A stretch of 64,000 bases of DNA, taken from contig NZ_BJMM01000019.1 of the NCBI RefSeq assembly GCF_006539165.1, forward strand, positions 62,001 through 126,000, written 5' to 3'. Below, piece after piece: positions 15,768-23,275 of this stretch. Source of the stretch: Streptomyces cacaoi (GTDB taxonomy: Bacteria; Actinomycetota; Actinomycetes; Streptomycetales; Streptomycetaceae). Positions within the stretch are counted from its first letter, which is position 1; each line of letters begins with the position of its first letter. The notes under the pieces are model-generated. The model had not been told where the DNA came from and searched no databases. It worked only from the letters and a program-made list of their open reading frames with translations. The position numbers were made by a program, and so were the translations under genes.

Positions 15768-16077
15768 GTGCAGCAAGCTAGCGGCCGGATGAGCACGCGG
15801 TGCTCCGCCACGAGGGTGCTGGATCCCTGTACCGAAGGGCCGGCCACCGGTTCGCCGCAAGGCGGGGCAGCGGTCTCCCACGGCCGGTGGACGCCCTCCT
15901 CGCCGGGAATCGCGGGCCCTTGAGGCCGTCGCCGATACACCAGACACGCGCATCCGTCCATGGAACGGCGACGAAACCGCCCGTACCGGGGGCGGGCGCT
16001 GCGCCGATCGGGCAAGGGCGCCGCGTGCCGCCGTGGTACGGGCCGTCCGGGGGCAACCGCCGACGCACGATCGTGCC
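15768..16077. other. divergent intergenic region (esterase / M23 peptidase)
   Basis: 310 bp without a gene between two divergent secreted-protein genes. Short interrupted complementary segments (CCGGCCACCGG near 15840 and CCACGGCCGGTGG near 15877) could pair. No clear operator was found. It presumably holds both promoters. Confidence 0.4.
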
Positions 16078-17205
16078 ATGACTCAGGTCGCACGAAACAG
16101 ACGCAGGCCGGCTGCTGCCGCGCTGCTGTGTGCCGTCGTCGTCGCCGGTGGAACGGGCGACGGTGCGGCGGCCGTTGCCGGGCCGCGCCCCGGGCCCGCC
16201 GAGGCCGCGCAGCGGCTGCCCTCGCGGGTGGACGCGCTCTACGGTCAGGCGTCCCGCGCCTCGGCGCGGTACGAGGCCGCCCGCCGCAAGGCCGCACACC
16301 AGCGCGCCGCCGTCGCCCGCGTCCAACGCGCCGTCAGCCGTGGCCACAAGCGGCTCGACGCGCTGCACGAGCTGCTCGGCAGCGTCGCCCGCAGCCAGTA
16401 CCGGCACGGCGGATGGGCGCTCGGCACCCGGCTGGTGCTGTCCCGGTCGCCGGAGTCGCTGCTGGAGCGGCTGCGCGCACAGCGCCAGGGGGACCACGCC
16501 TTCCAGCGGCTGCTGCGCACCACGAAGACCACCCAGCGCCGGCTCCAGCGCAACCGTGCACGCGCGCACCGCGTGCTGGAACTCCTCAAGGAGAACGCCG
16601 CCCGGCAGCGGGACGCCAAGGACACCGTCGAGCGCCGACTGGCCGAGGCGCGGCGGAAGTTGGCGCGGGCCGAGGCGGCCCGGAAGGCGCGGGAGGCCGC
16701 GACGGCCGGGCCCGTGCTGCGGGCCGCCCGGTCGGCGGCGGCCGGCAGCTCGGACGGCTGCCCCGTCGGCGAACCGCCGGGCGGCGGCGCGGACAGCGGT
16801 GCCACCTGGGTGCGGCCGGTGCGGAACTACACGCTCTCGGCGGGCTTCGCCTCGTCCGGCGCCCGCTGGTCGAACGGGCACACGGGCCAGGACTTCGCGG
16901 TGCCGACCGGCACCCCCGTGCACGCCGTGGGCAAGGGCACGGTGGACTCCGTCGAGTGCGGCGGCCCCTTCGGCAACCAGATCGTCGTGCGGCACCCGAA
17001 CGGTTACTACACGCAGTACGCGCATCTGTCGCAGATCCAGACCCGGCGGGGCGCGCACGTCGCGGCCGGGGAGCAGATCGGCCTGTCGGGCAGCACCGGC
17101 AACTCCACCGGCCCGCACCTCCACTTCGAGGTCAGGCTCACTCCGCAGGTGGGCTCGGCCGTCGAGCCGGTCCGCTGGCTGCGGGACCGGGGCGTCCGGG
17201 TCTGA
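16078..17205 (+). CDS. secreted M23 family metallopeptidase with coiled coil
   Basis: This 375-residue peptidoglycan endopeptidase candidate has a signal peptide (RRRPAAAALLCAVVVAGGTG). A long coiled-coil domain follows at about residues 45-220, like that of EnvC-type proteins. The C-terminal M23 LytM domain has zinc ligands His268 and Asp272 in GHTGQDFAVP, and His347 and His349 in GPHLHFEVR. All four catalytic or metal residues are intact, so an active glycyl/peptide-bond hydrolase is expected. A GTG at 16033 upstream is less likely because the ATG at 16078 directly precedes the basic n-region. A terminator follows. Confidence 0.9.
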   Translation: MTQVARNRRRPAAAALLCAVVVAGGTGDGAAAVAGPRPGPAEAAQRLPSRVDALYGQASRASARYEAARRKAAHQRAAVARVQRAVSRGHKRLDALHELLGSVARSQYRHGGWALGTRLVLSRSPESLLERLRAQRQGDHAFQRLLRTTKTTQRRLQRNRARAHRVLELLKENAARQRDAKDTVERRLAEARRKLARAEAARKAREAATAGPVLRAARSAAAGSSDGCPVGEPPGGGADSGATWVRPVRNYTLSAGFASSGARWSNGHTGQDFAVPTGTPVHAVGKGTVDSVECGGPFGNQIVVRHPNGYYTQYAHLSQIQTRRGAHVAAGEQIGLSGSTGNSTGPHLHFEVRLTPQVGSAVEPVRWLRDRGVRV

Positions 17206-17215
17206 CGCCACCCGG

Positions 17216-17246
17216 CCCGGTGCCGCACATGGTCCGCGGCACCGGG
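17216..17246. terminator. terminator after the M23 peptidase
   Basis: Perfect 11-bp inverted repeat: arms 17216-17226 and 17236-17246, loop 9 nt, starting 10 bp after the stop. Confidence 0.75.
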
Positions 17247-17773
17247 CGGCGCGGTACGGCGCGGTGGCGGGGTGCGCGGGTACGGCCGGGGCGGTCCGGC
17301 TCCCGGGTCGCCCGCCCGGTCCGGGCCCCGTCCACCGGCGTACCCCCCCGTCTTCGCCCCCGGTCCGTCCGCCCCGCGCGCCCGGCGACGCCTCCGGCCG
17401 TCCGCCGGTCGTGCCCCGTCCACCTGTCCACCCGTCCAGCGCGGCCGTGAGCCCGTGTGGGCCCGGGGGCCCGGGGGCCCGGGGGCCTGGGGCCGAGCGG
17501 ACGTGGATGAATCTTCGTGCGTGAGCGCCCGCGCGGGCGTGGGGCCGGGTGGCTGTGTACGCGTGTGGCTGTGCCGCTGTGTACCGCTGTGTGCCCCTGT
17601 GTTCGTTCGGCGTCTGTTTCTGTGCGGCTGTGCCGTTTTCCGTCTGGACAGGGTGGATTCGGCGTGCTGTCATGCCAACTGCCCCTGTATTCCACGGTGT
17701 ACAGACATCTGAGCAGTGGAGCAGGGCGCAGGGGCTCTTGTCGCATCCACCTTCTCCCACCTGCGGAGGTACC
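17247..17773 (+). other. intergenic region with simple repeats upstream of the GH2 gene
   Basis: 527 bp without a supported gene. It contains an 8-bp tandem repeat (CCCGGGGG, about four copies, 17462-17493). A GT-rich stretch with repeated TGTGGCTGTG and CGCTGTGT words lies at about 17548-17650, unusual in this GC-skewed DNA. A plus-strand frame is open here and joined to the GH2 frame, but its translation is Cys-rich and unlike a signal peptide. The true start is placed at 17774. Confidence 0.5.
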
Positions 17774-20404
17774 GTGAGACGCGCACCCACCCGGCCGGCG
17801 GCGCTCGTCGCCGTCTTCGCCCTCCTCGCTCTGCTGTCCTCGGCGCTCGGCTCCGGCCCCGTCGCCTCGGCCGCCGGCCGCGGGCACGGCGGCGCACCGC
17901 CCACCGTGCACGGACTCAAGGGCGAGTACTGGACCCAGTCGGCGCCCGGCGCACACGACTTCGGCACCCTGCGGGCCACCGCGTTCGACCCGTCCCTCGA
18001 CTTCGCCGACCTGGAGCCGCGCCTGGCCGAACGCGCCGGCCGGGCCGACCATGTGAGCGTCCGCTGGACCGGCGACCTCACCCCCGCCCGCAGCGGCGCG
18101 CACACCTTCCACATATCCGGCGACAACGGCTTCCGTATGTGGGTCGACGGCGCGCTCGTCATCGACCACTGGGTCGCCGACTGGGACAACGAACAGTCCT
18201 CCGCACCGGTCGAGTTGACCGCCGGTACCGCGCACTCCGTCAAGGTCGAGTACTTCGAGGAGGACGGCGGCTCCAATCTGCATGTGCGCTGGACCCCGCC
18301 CGGCGGCGAGAAGGCCGCGATCCCGCAGTCGGCCTGGACACCGCCCGAGGACTTCGCCTACGACGGCCCCGCCGACGTCCGCGTCACCGCCTCCGGCCGC
18401 ACTCTCCGGCTCGGCTTCGCCCAGCGGCTCAGCGCGCCGCCGGCCGCCGTCCGGGAGCATCTGAAGGCCGTGATCGGCGGCGCCGAGTGGCCGCTGGGCG
18501 CCGTACGGCTCGACCCGCGCGACGACCGCACCCTGCTGGTCGCGCTGCGCGAACCCGTCGTCGGCCAGGGCGGCACGGCGGACGTGCGCTACGACGGCGA
18601 GGGCGGGCTGGCCGACGCCACGGGCAAGGCCGTCGGGGACTTCTGGACCTCCGGCGACAACCGCTCCACGTACCAGCTGAAGACCAGGTGGGCGAAGGAG
18701 GTCGGCCCGGACAACGCGCTTCCCGCGTACCCGCGCCCGCAGCTCAAGCGCAAGCAGTGGCGCAACCTCAACGGCAGCTGGCAGTTCGCCGCGGCCGGGA
18801 AGGGCGAGCAGCCGCCGGTCGGCGCCGGCCGCACCCTCGACGAGAAGATCCTGGTGCCCTACCCCGTCGAATCCCAGCTGTCCGGCATCGGCAGGCACGA
18901 GGAACGGATGTGGTACAAGCGCTCGTTCACCGTCCCGGCGGACTGGCGGGTCGGCTCCGGCAAGCGGCTGCACCTGAACTTCGACGCCGTCGACTGGCAG
19001 GCCACCGTCTACGTCAACGGCGAGCGCGTCGCCGGGCACAAGGGCGGCTACGACCGGTTCACCGCCGATGTCACCGACGCGCTGCGGCCCGGCCGCCACC
19101 AGGAGCTGGTCGTCGGCGTGTACGACCCGACGGACGCGCCCGACGGGGAGAACCCGCCCGTCGGCAAGCAGCGCCTCGACCCCGAGGGCATCTGGTACAC
19201 CCCGTCGTCCGGCATCTGGCAGACGGTGTGGATGGAGCCGGTCGCCGCCGAGCACACCACCGGTGTGCACACCGAGCCGGACGTGACGGGCGAGAAGGTG
19301 GCGGTCACCGCACGCGGTGCCGGCGCCGGCGTGCCCGTGACGGCCGTGGCCTACGACGGCCGCAAGGAGGTCGGCCGCGCGAGCGGGACCGGTGGCGAGC
19401 CGTTCGACGTGCCCGTGCCCGCACCGCACCTGTGGTCACCCGACGACCCGCACCTGTACACGCTCAAGGTGACGGTGGGCACCGGGCGTTCGGCCGACGT
19501 CGTCAGCAGCTACTTCGGCATGCGGGAGATCTCCGTCGAGACCGTGGACGGCGAACGGCGCATGGTGCTCAACGGCGCGCCCGTCTTCTCCATGGCCACC
19601 CTCGACCAGGGTTTCTGGCCGGACGGGCTGTACACCGCGCCGACCGACGAGGCCCTCGCCCACGACCTGAAGATGCACAAGAAGATGGGCTTCAACTCGG
19701 TACGCAAACACATCAAGGTGGAGCCCGACCGCTGGTTCTACCACGCCGACCGGCTCGGGCTGCTCGTCTGGCAGGACATGCCCTCGATGCGCTCGGACCG
19801 CACCCCCGACGCGGCGGCCCGCGCACAGTACGAGCACGAGATGAAGGAGATGATCCGGCAGCACGACAGCCACCCGTCGGTCGTCATGTGGGTCACCTTC
19901 AACGAGGGCTGGGGCCAGTACGACCAGGCCCGCATCGCCGACTACGCCAAGGGGCTCGACCCCGCGCGGCTGGTGAACAACATGAGCGGCCACAACTGCT
20001 GCGGTGCCGTCGACGGCGGCAACGGTGACATCTCCGACGCACACGGGTACCCGAGCGCGCAGTTGCCCGCCGACGACGGGAAACGGGCCCGGGTGAGCGG
20101 GGAGTACGGCGGGCTCGGGCTGGCCGTGCCCGGGCATGCGTGGCCGGTGCGGCACACCTACGTCGGTGTGGAGAAGGAGAAGTTCACCGACGAGTACCTC
20201 GCCAAGCTGGCGGAGGTGGAGCGGTTCGCCTGCGCGGGCAGCAGTGGGGCCGTCTACACGCAGATCACCGATCTGGAAGGGGAGTTGAACGGGCTGGTCA
20301 CCTATGACCGGGCCGTCGTCAAGGGGGATGTGGGGCGGCTGCGGGCGGCCCACCGGGCGTTGATCCGGGGCGTCGCCGACGGCACGCTTCGCTGCGGCGG
20401 CTGA
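17774..20404 (+). CDS. secreted glycoside hydrolase family 2 enzyme with PA14 domain
   Basis: This 876-residue exported glycosidase starts at a GTG with a GGAGGT ribosome site and has a classical signal peptide (PAALVAVFALLALLSSALGS). A PA14 carbohydrate-binding domain follows at about residues 40-155 (GLKGEYWTQ, FHISGDNGFRMWVDG, HVRWTPPGGE). From about 330 the GH2 fold is seen: sugar-binding (RNLNGSWQF), immunoglobulin-like and TIM-barrel domains. The likely acid/base is Glu711 in FNEGWGQYDQ and the nucleophile Glu777 in SGEYGG. The family includes beta-galactosidase, mannosidase and glucuronidase; which activity applies is not clear. Confidence 0.9.
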   Translation: MRRAPTRPAALVAVFALLALLSSALGSGPVASAAGRGHGGAPPTVHGLKGEYWTQSAPGAHDFGTLRATAFDPSLDFADLEPRLAERAGRADHVSVRWTGDLTPARSGAHTFHISGDNGFRMWVDGALVIDHWVADWDNEQSSAPVELTAGTAHSVKVEYFEEDGGSNLHVRWTPPGGEKAAIPQSAWTPPEDFAYDGPADVRVTASGRTLRLGFAQRLSAPPAAVREHLKAVIGGAEWPLGAVRLDPRDDRTLLVALREPVVGQGGTADVRYDGEGGLADATGKAVGDFWTSGDNRSTYQLKTRWAKEVGPDNALPAYPRPQLKRKQWRNLNGSWQFAAAGKGEQPPVGAGRTLDEKILVPYPVESQLSGIGRHEERMWYKRSFTVPADWRVGSGKRLHLNFDAVDWQATVYVNGERVAGHKGGYDRFTADVTDALRPGRHQELVVGVYDPTDAPDGENPPVGKQRLDPEGIWYTPSSGIWQTVWMEPVAAEHTTGVHTEPDVTGEKVAVTARGAGAGVPVTAVAYDGRKEVGRASGTGGEPFDVPVPAPHLWSPDDPHLYTLKVTVGTGRSADVVSSYFGMREISVETVDGERRMVLNGAPVFSMATLDQGFWPDGLYTAPTDEALAHDLKMHKKMGFNSVRKHIKVEPDRWFYHADRLGLLVWQDMPSMRSDRTPDAAARAQYEHEMKEMIRQHDSHPSVVMWVTFNEGWGQYDQARIADYAKGLDPARLVNNMSGHNCCGAVDGGNGDISDAHGYPSAQLPADDGKRARVSGEYGGLGLAVPGHAWPVRHTYVGVEKEKFTDEYLAKLAEVERFACAGSSGAVYTQITDLEGELNGLVTYDRAVVKGDVGRLRAAHRALIRGVADGTLRCGG

Positions 20405-20444
20405 CCCTCGTTTTCTCTCTCCTGTTCTTCCCCTTGCCTGACGT

Positions 20445-20541
20445 CCGGCCGGCGAGCTGCGTTCCGGGCTTCGCCCCCTGTACGGGGCTTCGCCCCTGTT
20501 CCCGTTGGCCTCGCCGGCCGGGCGTCGGGGGCTCCGCCCCC
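20445..20541. terminator. complex bidirectional terminator with GGGCTTCGCCCC elements
   Basis: Perfect 12-bp long-range stem (arms 20445-20456 and 20510-20521) enclosing two GGGCTTCGCCCC direct repeats, followed by a second hairpin GGGGGCTCCGCCCCC at 20527-20541. Such elements recur between Streptomyces genes. It separates the convergent GH2 and tatA-like genes. Confidence 0.75.
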
Positions 20542-20542
20542 T

Positions 20543-20797
20543 CTAGGAGACCCCCGGCTCCGTGGTGCCCCCGTTGCTGCCTTCGGGGCGCGGGCTCTCG
20601 CGGTCCTGCGGGGTGCCGGGCGTCACTGTCGGAGTTTCGGCGGAGTCCTTTCGCATGGCGCGGGCCTCGCTCTTGAGGATGCGCATGGATTTGCCCAGGG
20701 CTCGTGCCCCGTCCGGCAGCTTCTTGGAGCCGAAGAGCAGGACGAGGACGATCCCCAGAATGATCAGGTGCCAGGGTTCGAGACCGTTGCGGAGCAT
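20543..20797 (-). CDS. tatA: TatA-like twin-arginine translocase protein
   Basis: This 84-residue protein has the TatA/E layout: a short N-terminus, one membrane helix (HLIILGIVLVLLFGSKKLPD) running into the FGSKKLP hinge, an amphipathic helix (GARALGKSMRILKSEARAMR) and a disordered Ser/Pro/Glu tail. TatA oligomerises with TatC to move folded proteins across the membrane. It is monocistronic and divergent from the LCP gene. Streptomyces normally has its main tatA beside tatC, so this is probably an additional paralogue. Confidence 0.88.
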   Translation of the reverse strand: MLRNGLEPWHLIILGIVLVLLFGSKKLPDGARALGKSMRILKSEARAMRKDSAETPTVTPGTPQDRESPRPEGSNGGTTEPGVS

Positions 20798-20884
20798 CGT
20801 GGACCGTCCGCCTTCCCTTGTGATCGTCGTCAGTTGCTACATTGCGCAAGTGTATAACCTGGTCGACGACAGCTGGGGGAGTGC

Positions 20885-22381
20885 ATGGCAGGCAGCCACA
20901 GGACGGGTGCCCGGGGGCGTTCGGGACGGCGCCGGGCCCGGAGCCGGGGCTCGCGACTGCGCGCGGCCGGGGTGACGGTGGTGTGCCTGGCGATCCTCGC
21001 CGTCGCGGCGGGCGGCTGGTATTACCACAAGCTCAACGGCAATATCAGCACCTTCGGTTCCGACGGCATCAGCCGGGACCGGCCGGAGGCGAGTGCGGGC
21101 GGCCGCAATGTGCTGGTCATCGGGTCCGACTCGCGGTCCGGGAAGAACAAGTCGTTCGGCGGCGGTGAGGGGGACGTCGGGCGTTCGGACACCGCGTTCC
21201 TGCTGCACGTCTACAAGGACCGGCAGCACGCCGTCGCCGTCTCGTTCCCCCGGGACGCGCTGGTGGACATACCGCCCTGCAAGCTGCCCGACGGCGGCTG
21301 GACCAAGGGCAGCGAGAACACCATGTTCAACGTGGCGTTCACGGTGGGCAGCACGGCGGAGGGCAATCCGGCCTGCACCCAGAACACCGTCGAGAAGCTG
21401 ACGGGGCTGCGCGTCGACCACACGGTCGTCGTCGACTTCGCCGGCTTCTCCGCCATGACGGACGCCGTCGGCGGGGTGCCGGTGTGCGTGCCCGGCGATG
21501 TCTACCAGGGCGATCTCAACCCCAACCGGGGCTCGCGCGGCAAGCGCATCTTCAGCAAGGGGCGGCAGACCGTCTCGGGCCAGAAGGCGCTGGACTACGT
21601 GCGGATCCGGCACGGCATCGGTGACGGCTCCGACATCGGCCGTATCCGCCGCCAGCAGGCGTTCGTCTCCAGCCTCATCAAGAAGGTCAAGGACAAGGGG
21701 CTCAACCCCACCACCCTGCTGCCGCTGGCCGACGCCGCCACCAAGTCGATGACCGTCGACGAGGGGCTGGGGACGGCGAAGAAGATGATGGACTTCGCCA
21801 TGTCCCTCAAGGACGTCGATCTGCACGACACCAAGTTCGTCACCCTGCCCTGGCGGTACCAGGGGGCGCGGGTCGCCGTCGTCCAGCCGGACGCCGACCG
21901 GCTCTGGGCGGATCTGCGGGCCGACCGGACCGTCGACGGCTCGCTCGCCGGCCGCAAGCCGGAGAAGTCCGGCAAGCCCGAGCCCTCGGCGTCGGCACGG
22001 AGCGTCGACGGCTCCGGTGTGCGGGTCGCCGTGCGGAACGGTACGGGCATCACCGGCCTGGCAGCGCGGGCGGCCGGGGCGCTGGAGGAGAGCAAGTTCA
22101 CCGTGACGGACACCGGGAACGCCTCCGTGCCCACCACCGGGACCCGGGTCGAGTACGGGCAGGGGCACAAGGCCGAGGCGGAGAAGGTGGCCCGGCTGTT
22201 CCCCGGCGCGGAAGTCGCCGCCGGGCAGGAGCAGGGCGTCACCGTCACGGTCGGCAAGGACTACGCCGACAACCCGCAGGCCGGGCGGCCGACCTCGACG
22301 CCCGACAAGGACTCCGACGACGACGGGGACAAGCCCCGCTCCGCCGACGACGACCTGTGCGCCGGCCTCTCCTACGGCTGA
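20885..22381 (+). CDS. LytR-CpsA-Psr (LCP) family protein with LytR_C domain
   Basis: This 498-residue membrane-anchored enzyme of the LCP family attaches anionic glycopolymers to peptidoglycan. A basic N-terminus and one membrane helix (AAGVTVVCLAILAVAAGGWY) are followed by the LCP domain at about 70-300: NVLVIGSDSRSGKN, GRSDTAFLLHVYKD, AVSFPRDALVDIP, VDHTVVVDFAGF, GRQTVSGQKALDYVRIRHG and RIRRQQAFVSSL, carrying the conserved Arg/Asp lipid-pyrophosphate contacts. A C-terminal LytR_C domain starts near 380 (VRVAVRNGTGITGLAARAAG). A divergent 87-bp gap separates it from tatA. Confidence 0.92.
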   Translation: MAGSHRTGARGRSGRRRARSRGSRLRAAGVTVVCLAILAVAAGGWYYHKLNGNISTFGSDGISRDRPEASAGGRNVLVIGSDSRSGKNKSFGGGEGDVGRSDTAFLLHVYKDRQHAVAVSFPRDALVDIPPCKLPDGGWTKGSENTMFNVAFTVGSTAEGNPACTQNTVEKLTGLRVDHTVVVDFAGFSAMTDAVGGVPVCVPGDVYQGDLNPNRGSRGKRIFSKGRQTVSGQKALDYVRIRHGIGDGSDIGRIRRQQAFVSSLIKKVKDKGLNPTTLLPLADAATKSMTVDEGLGTAKKMMDFAMSLKDVDLHDTKFVTLPWRYQGARVAVVQPDADRLWADLRADRTVDGSLAGRKPEKSGKPEPSASARSVDGSGVRVAVRNGTGITGLAARAAGALEESKFTVTDTGNASVPTTGTRVEYGQGHKAEAEKVARLFPGAEVAAGQEQGVTVTVGKDYADNPQAGRPTSTPDKDSDDDGDKPRSADDDLCAGLSYG

Positions 22382-22522
22382 GGCCGGACCTTCGCGGCCG
22401 GGGACGCGGCCGGCGTCGTCGATGCCCTCGGGTCCCTCTCCCACGGAGGGGGCCCGGGGGCCCACCGATCTGCGGGCGAGGCCCCGGCCCGGTGACCGGG
22501 ATCCGCCCCCGCGGCCGTGTTC

Positions 22523-22556
22523 CCCGGCGCGGGCCGGGGCCCGGCCCCGCGCCGGG
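22523..22556. terminator. terminator between the LCP and transglycosylase genes
   Basis: GC-rich inverted repeat: left arm 22523-22535 and right arm 22543-22556, with one bulged base and a short loop, between two convergent genes and just before the minus-strand stop. Confidence 0.6.
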
Positions 22557-22558
22557 CC

Positions 22559-23275
22559 TCAGCGGTCGAGCGCCTCGGCGGCCTTGTCCCAGTTGCCGCG
22601 GAGCTTGTCCAGGTAGGACGCGGCCTGGCTGCCGGGCGAGGCGCCCCGGGCGAAGGCCAGCATGTTGCTCGCGCCGGCGTTGTAGCCGAGGGCGAGCAGC
22701 TCGTTCTTGTTCAGCCCGCCGCCGCGGCGGTCGCCGAGCTGGGCGGCGAGGTCGTGCAGATGCCAGGCGGCCGCCTCGATGGCCAGATCGCGGTCGTCGG
22801 GCAGCTCGTCCCAGCGGCGGTCGGCGAAGTCGCGGCCCCGCCGGGTCGCCTCGAACGCGGCCCGGTGCATATTGGCGATGCCGAACGCCGCGTCCGGCTT
22901 CATCCGCTGCCAGGAGCGCTCCAGCTCGGGATCGTGCGGCTTGTACGCCTCGTTGTAGAGGATCGCCATCACCAGCCGGGGGCTCACCCCCGCGGCGGCG
23001 GCGTACTTGCGGACCTGCGGCGCGTACCGGGCCGGGTCGTCGCTCCGGCGTGCGGAGGACGAGCCGCTCTTCCCGCCGCCGTCCGGGTCGTCCTGCCCGT
23101 GGCCGGGAGCGGACGGCGACGACGCCGAGGGCGACGGCGTGGCCGAGGGCCCGGCGGACGGCTCGCCCCCGTCGTCCTTGCCGCCGCGGGCCAGGCCCCA
23201 CACGACGAGCACCACCAGCGGAAGCACCCACCAGCGCATGCCCTTGCCCGCGCCCTTGCCCCTGCCCTCAGCCAT
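22559..23275 (-). CDS. lytic transglycosylase-like (SLT fold) membrane-anchored protein
   Basis: This 238-residue protein has a basic N-terminus, one membrane helix (RWWVLPLVVLVVWGLARGG), a Ser/Pro-rich linker, and a lysozyme-like domain from about residue 85: RKYAAAAGVSPRLVMAILYN with the putative catalytic Glu in YNEAYKP, then DAAFGIANMHRAAFE and LALGYNAGASNM, which match SLT motifs. It is predicted to cleave glycan strands at the outer membrane face. The start codon overlaps the ATPase stop by 8 bp, so it is co-translated with the transporter. The pairing with a cation ATPase is unusual. Confidence 0.75.
   Translation of the reverse strand: MAEGRGKGAGKGMRWWVLPLVVLVVWGLARGGKDDGGEPSAGPSATPSPSASSPSAPGHGQDDPDGGGKSGSSSARRSDDPARYAPQVRKYAAAAGVSPRLVMAILYNEAYKPHDPELERSWQRMKPDAAFGIANMHRAAFEATRRGRDFADRRWDELPDDRDLAIEAAAWHLHDLAAQLGDRRGGGLNKNELLALGYNAGASNMLAFARGASPGSQAASYLDKLRGNWDKAAEALDR

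Noticed and set aside
17549..17773. N-terminal extension of the GH2 protein
   Set aside because: The extension is Cys-rich and simple-sequence; the GTG at 17774 has a ribosome site and begins a proper signal peptide.
15778..18276. 832-codon minus-strand frame across the M23 and GH2 genes
   Set aside because: No domain; composition is that of a non-coding shadow, and the M23 and GH2 frames carry catalytic motifs.
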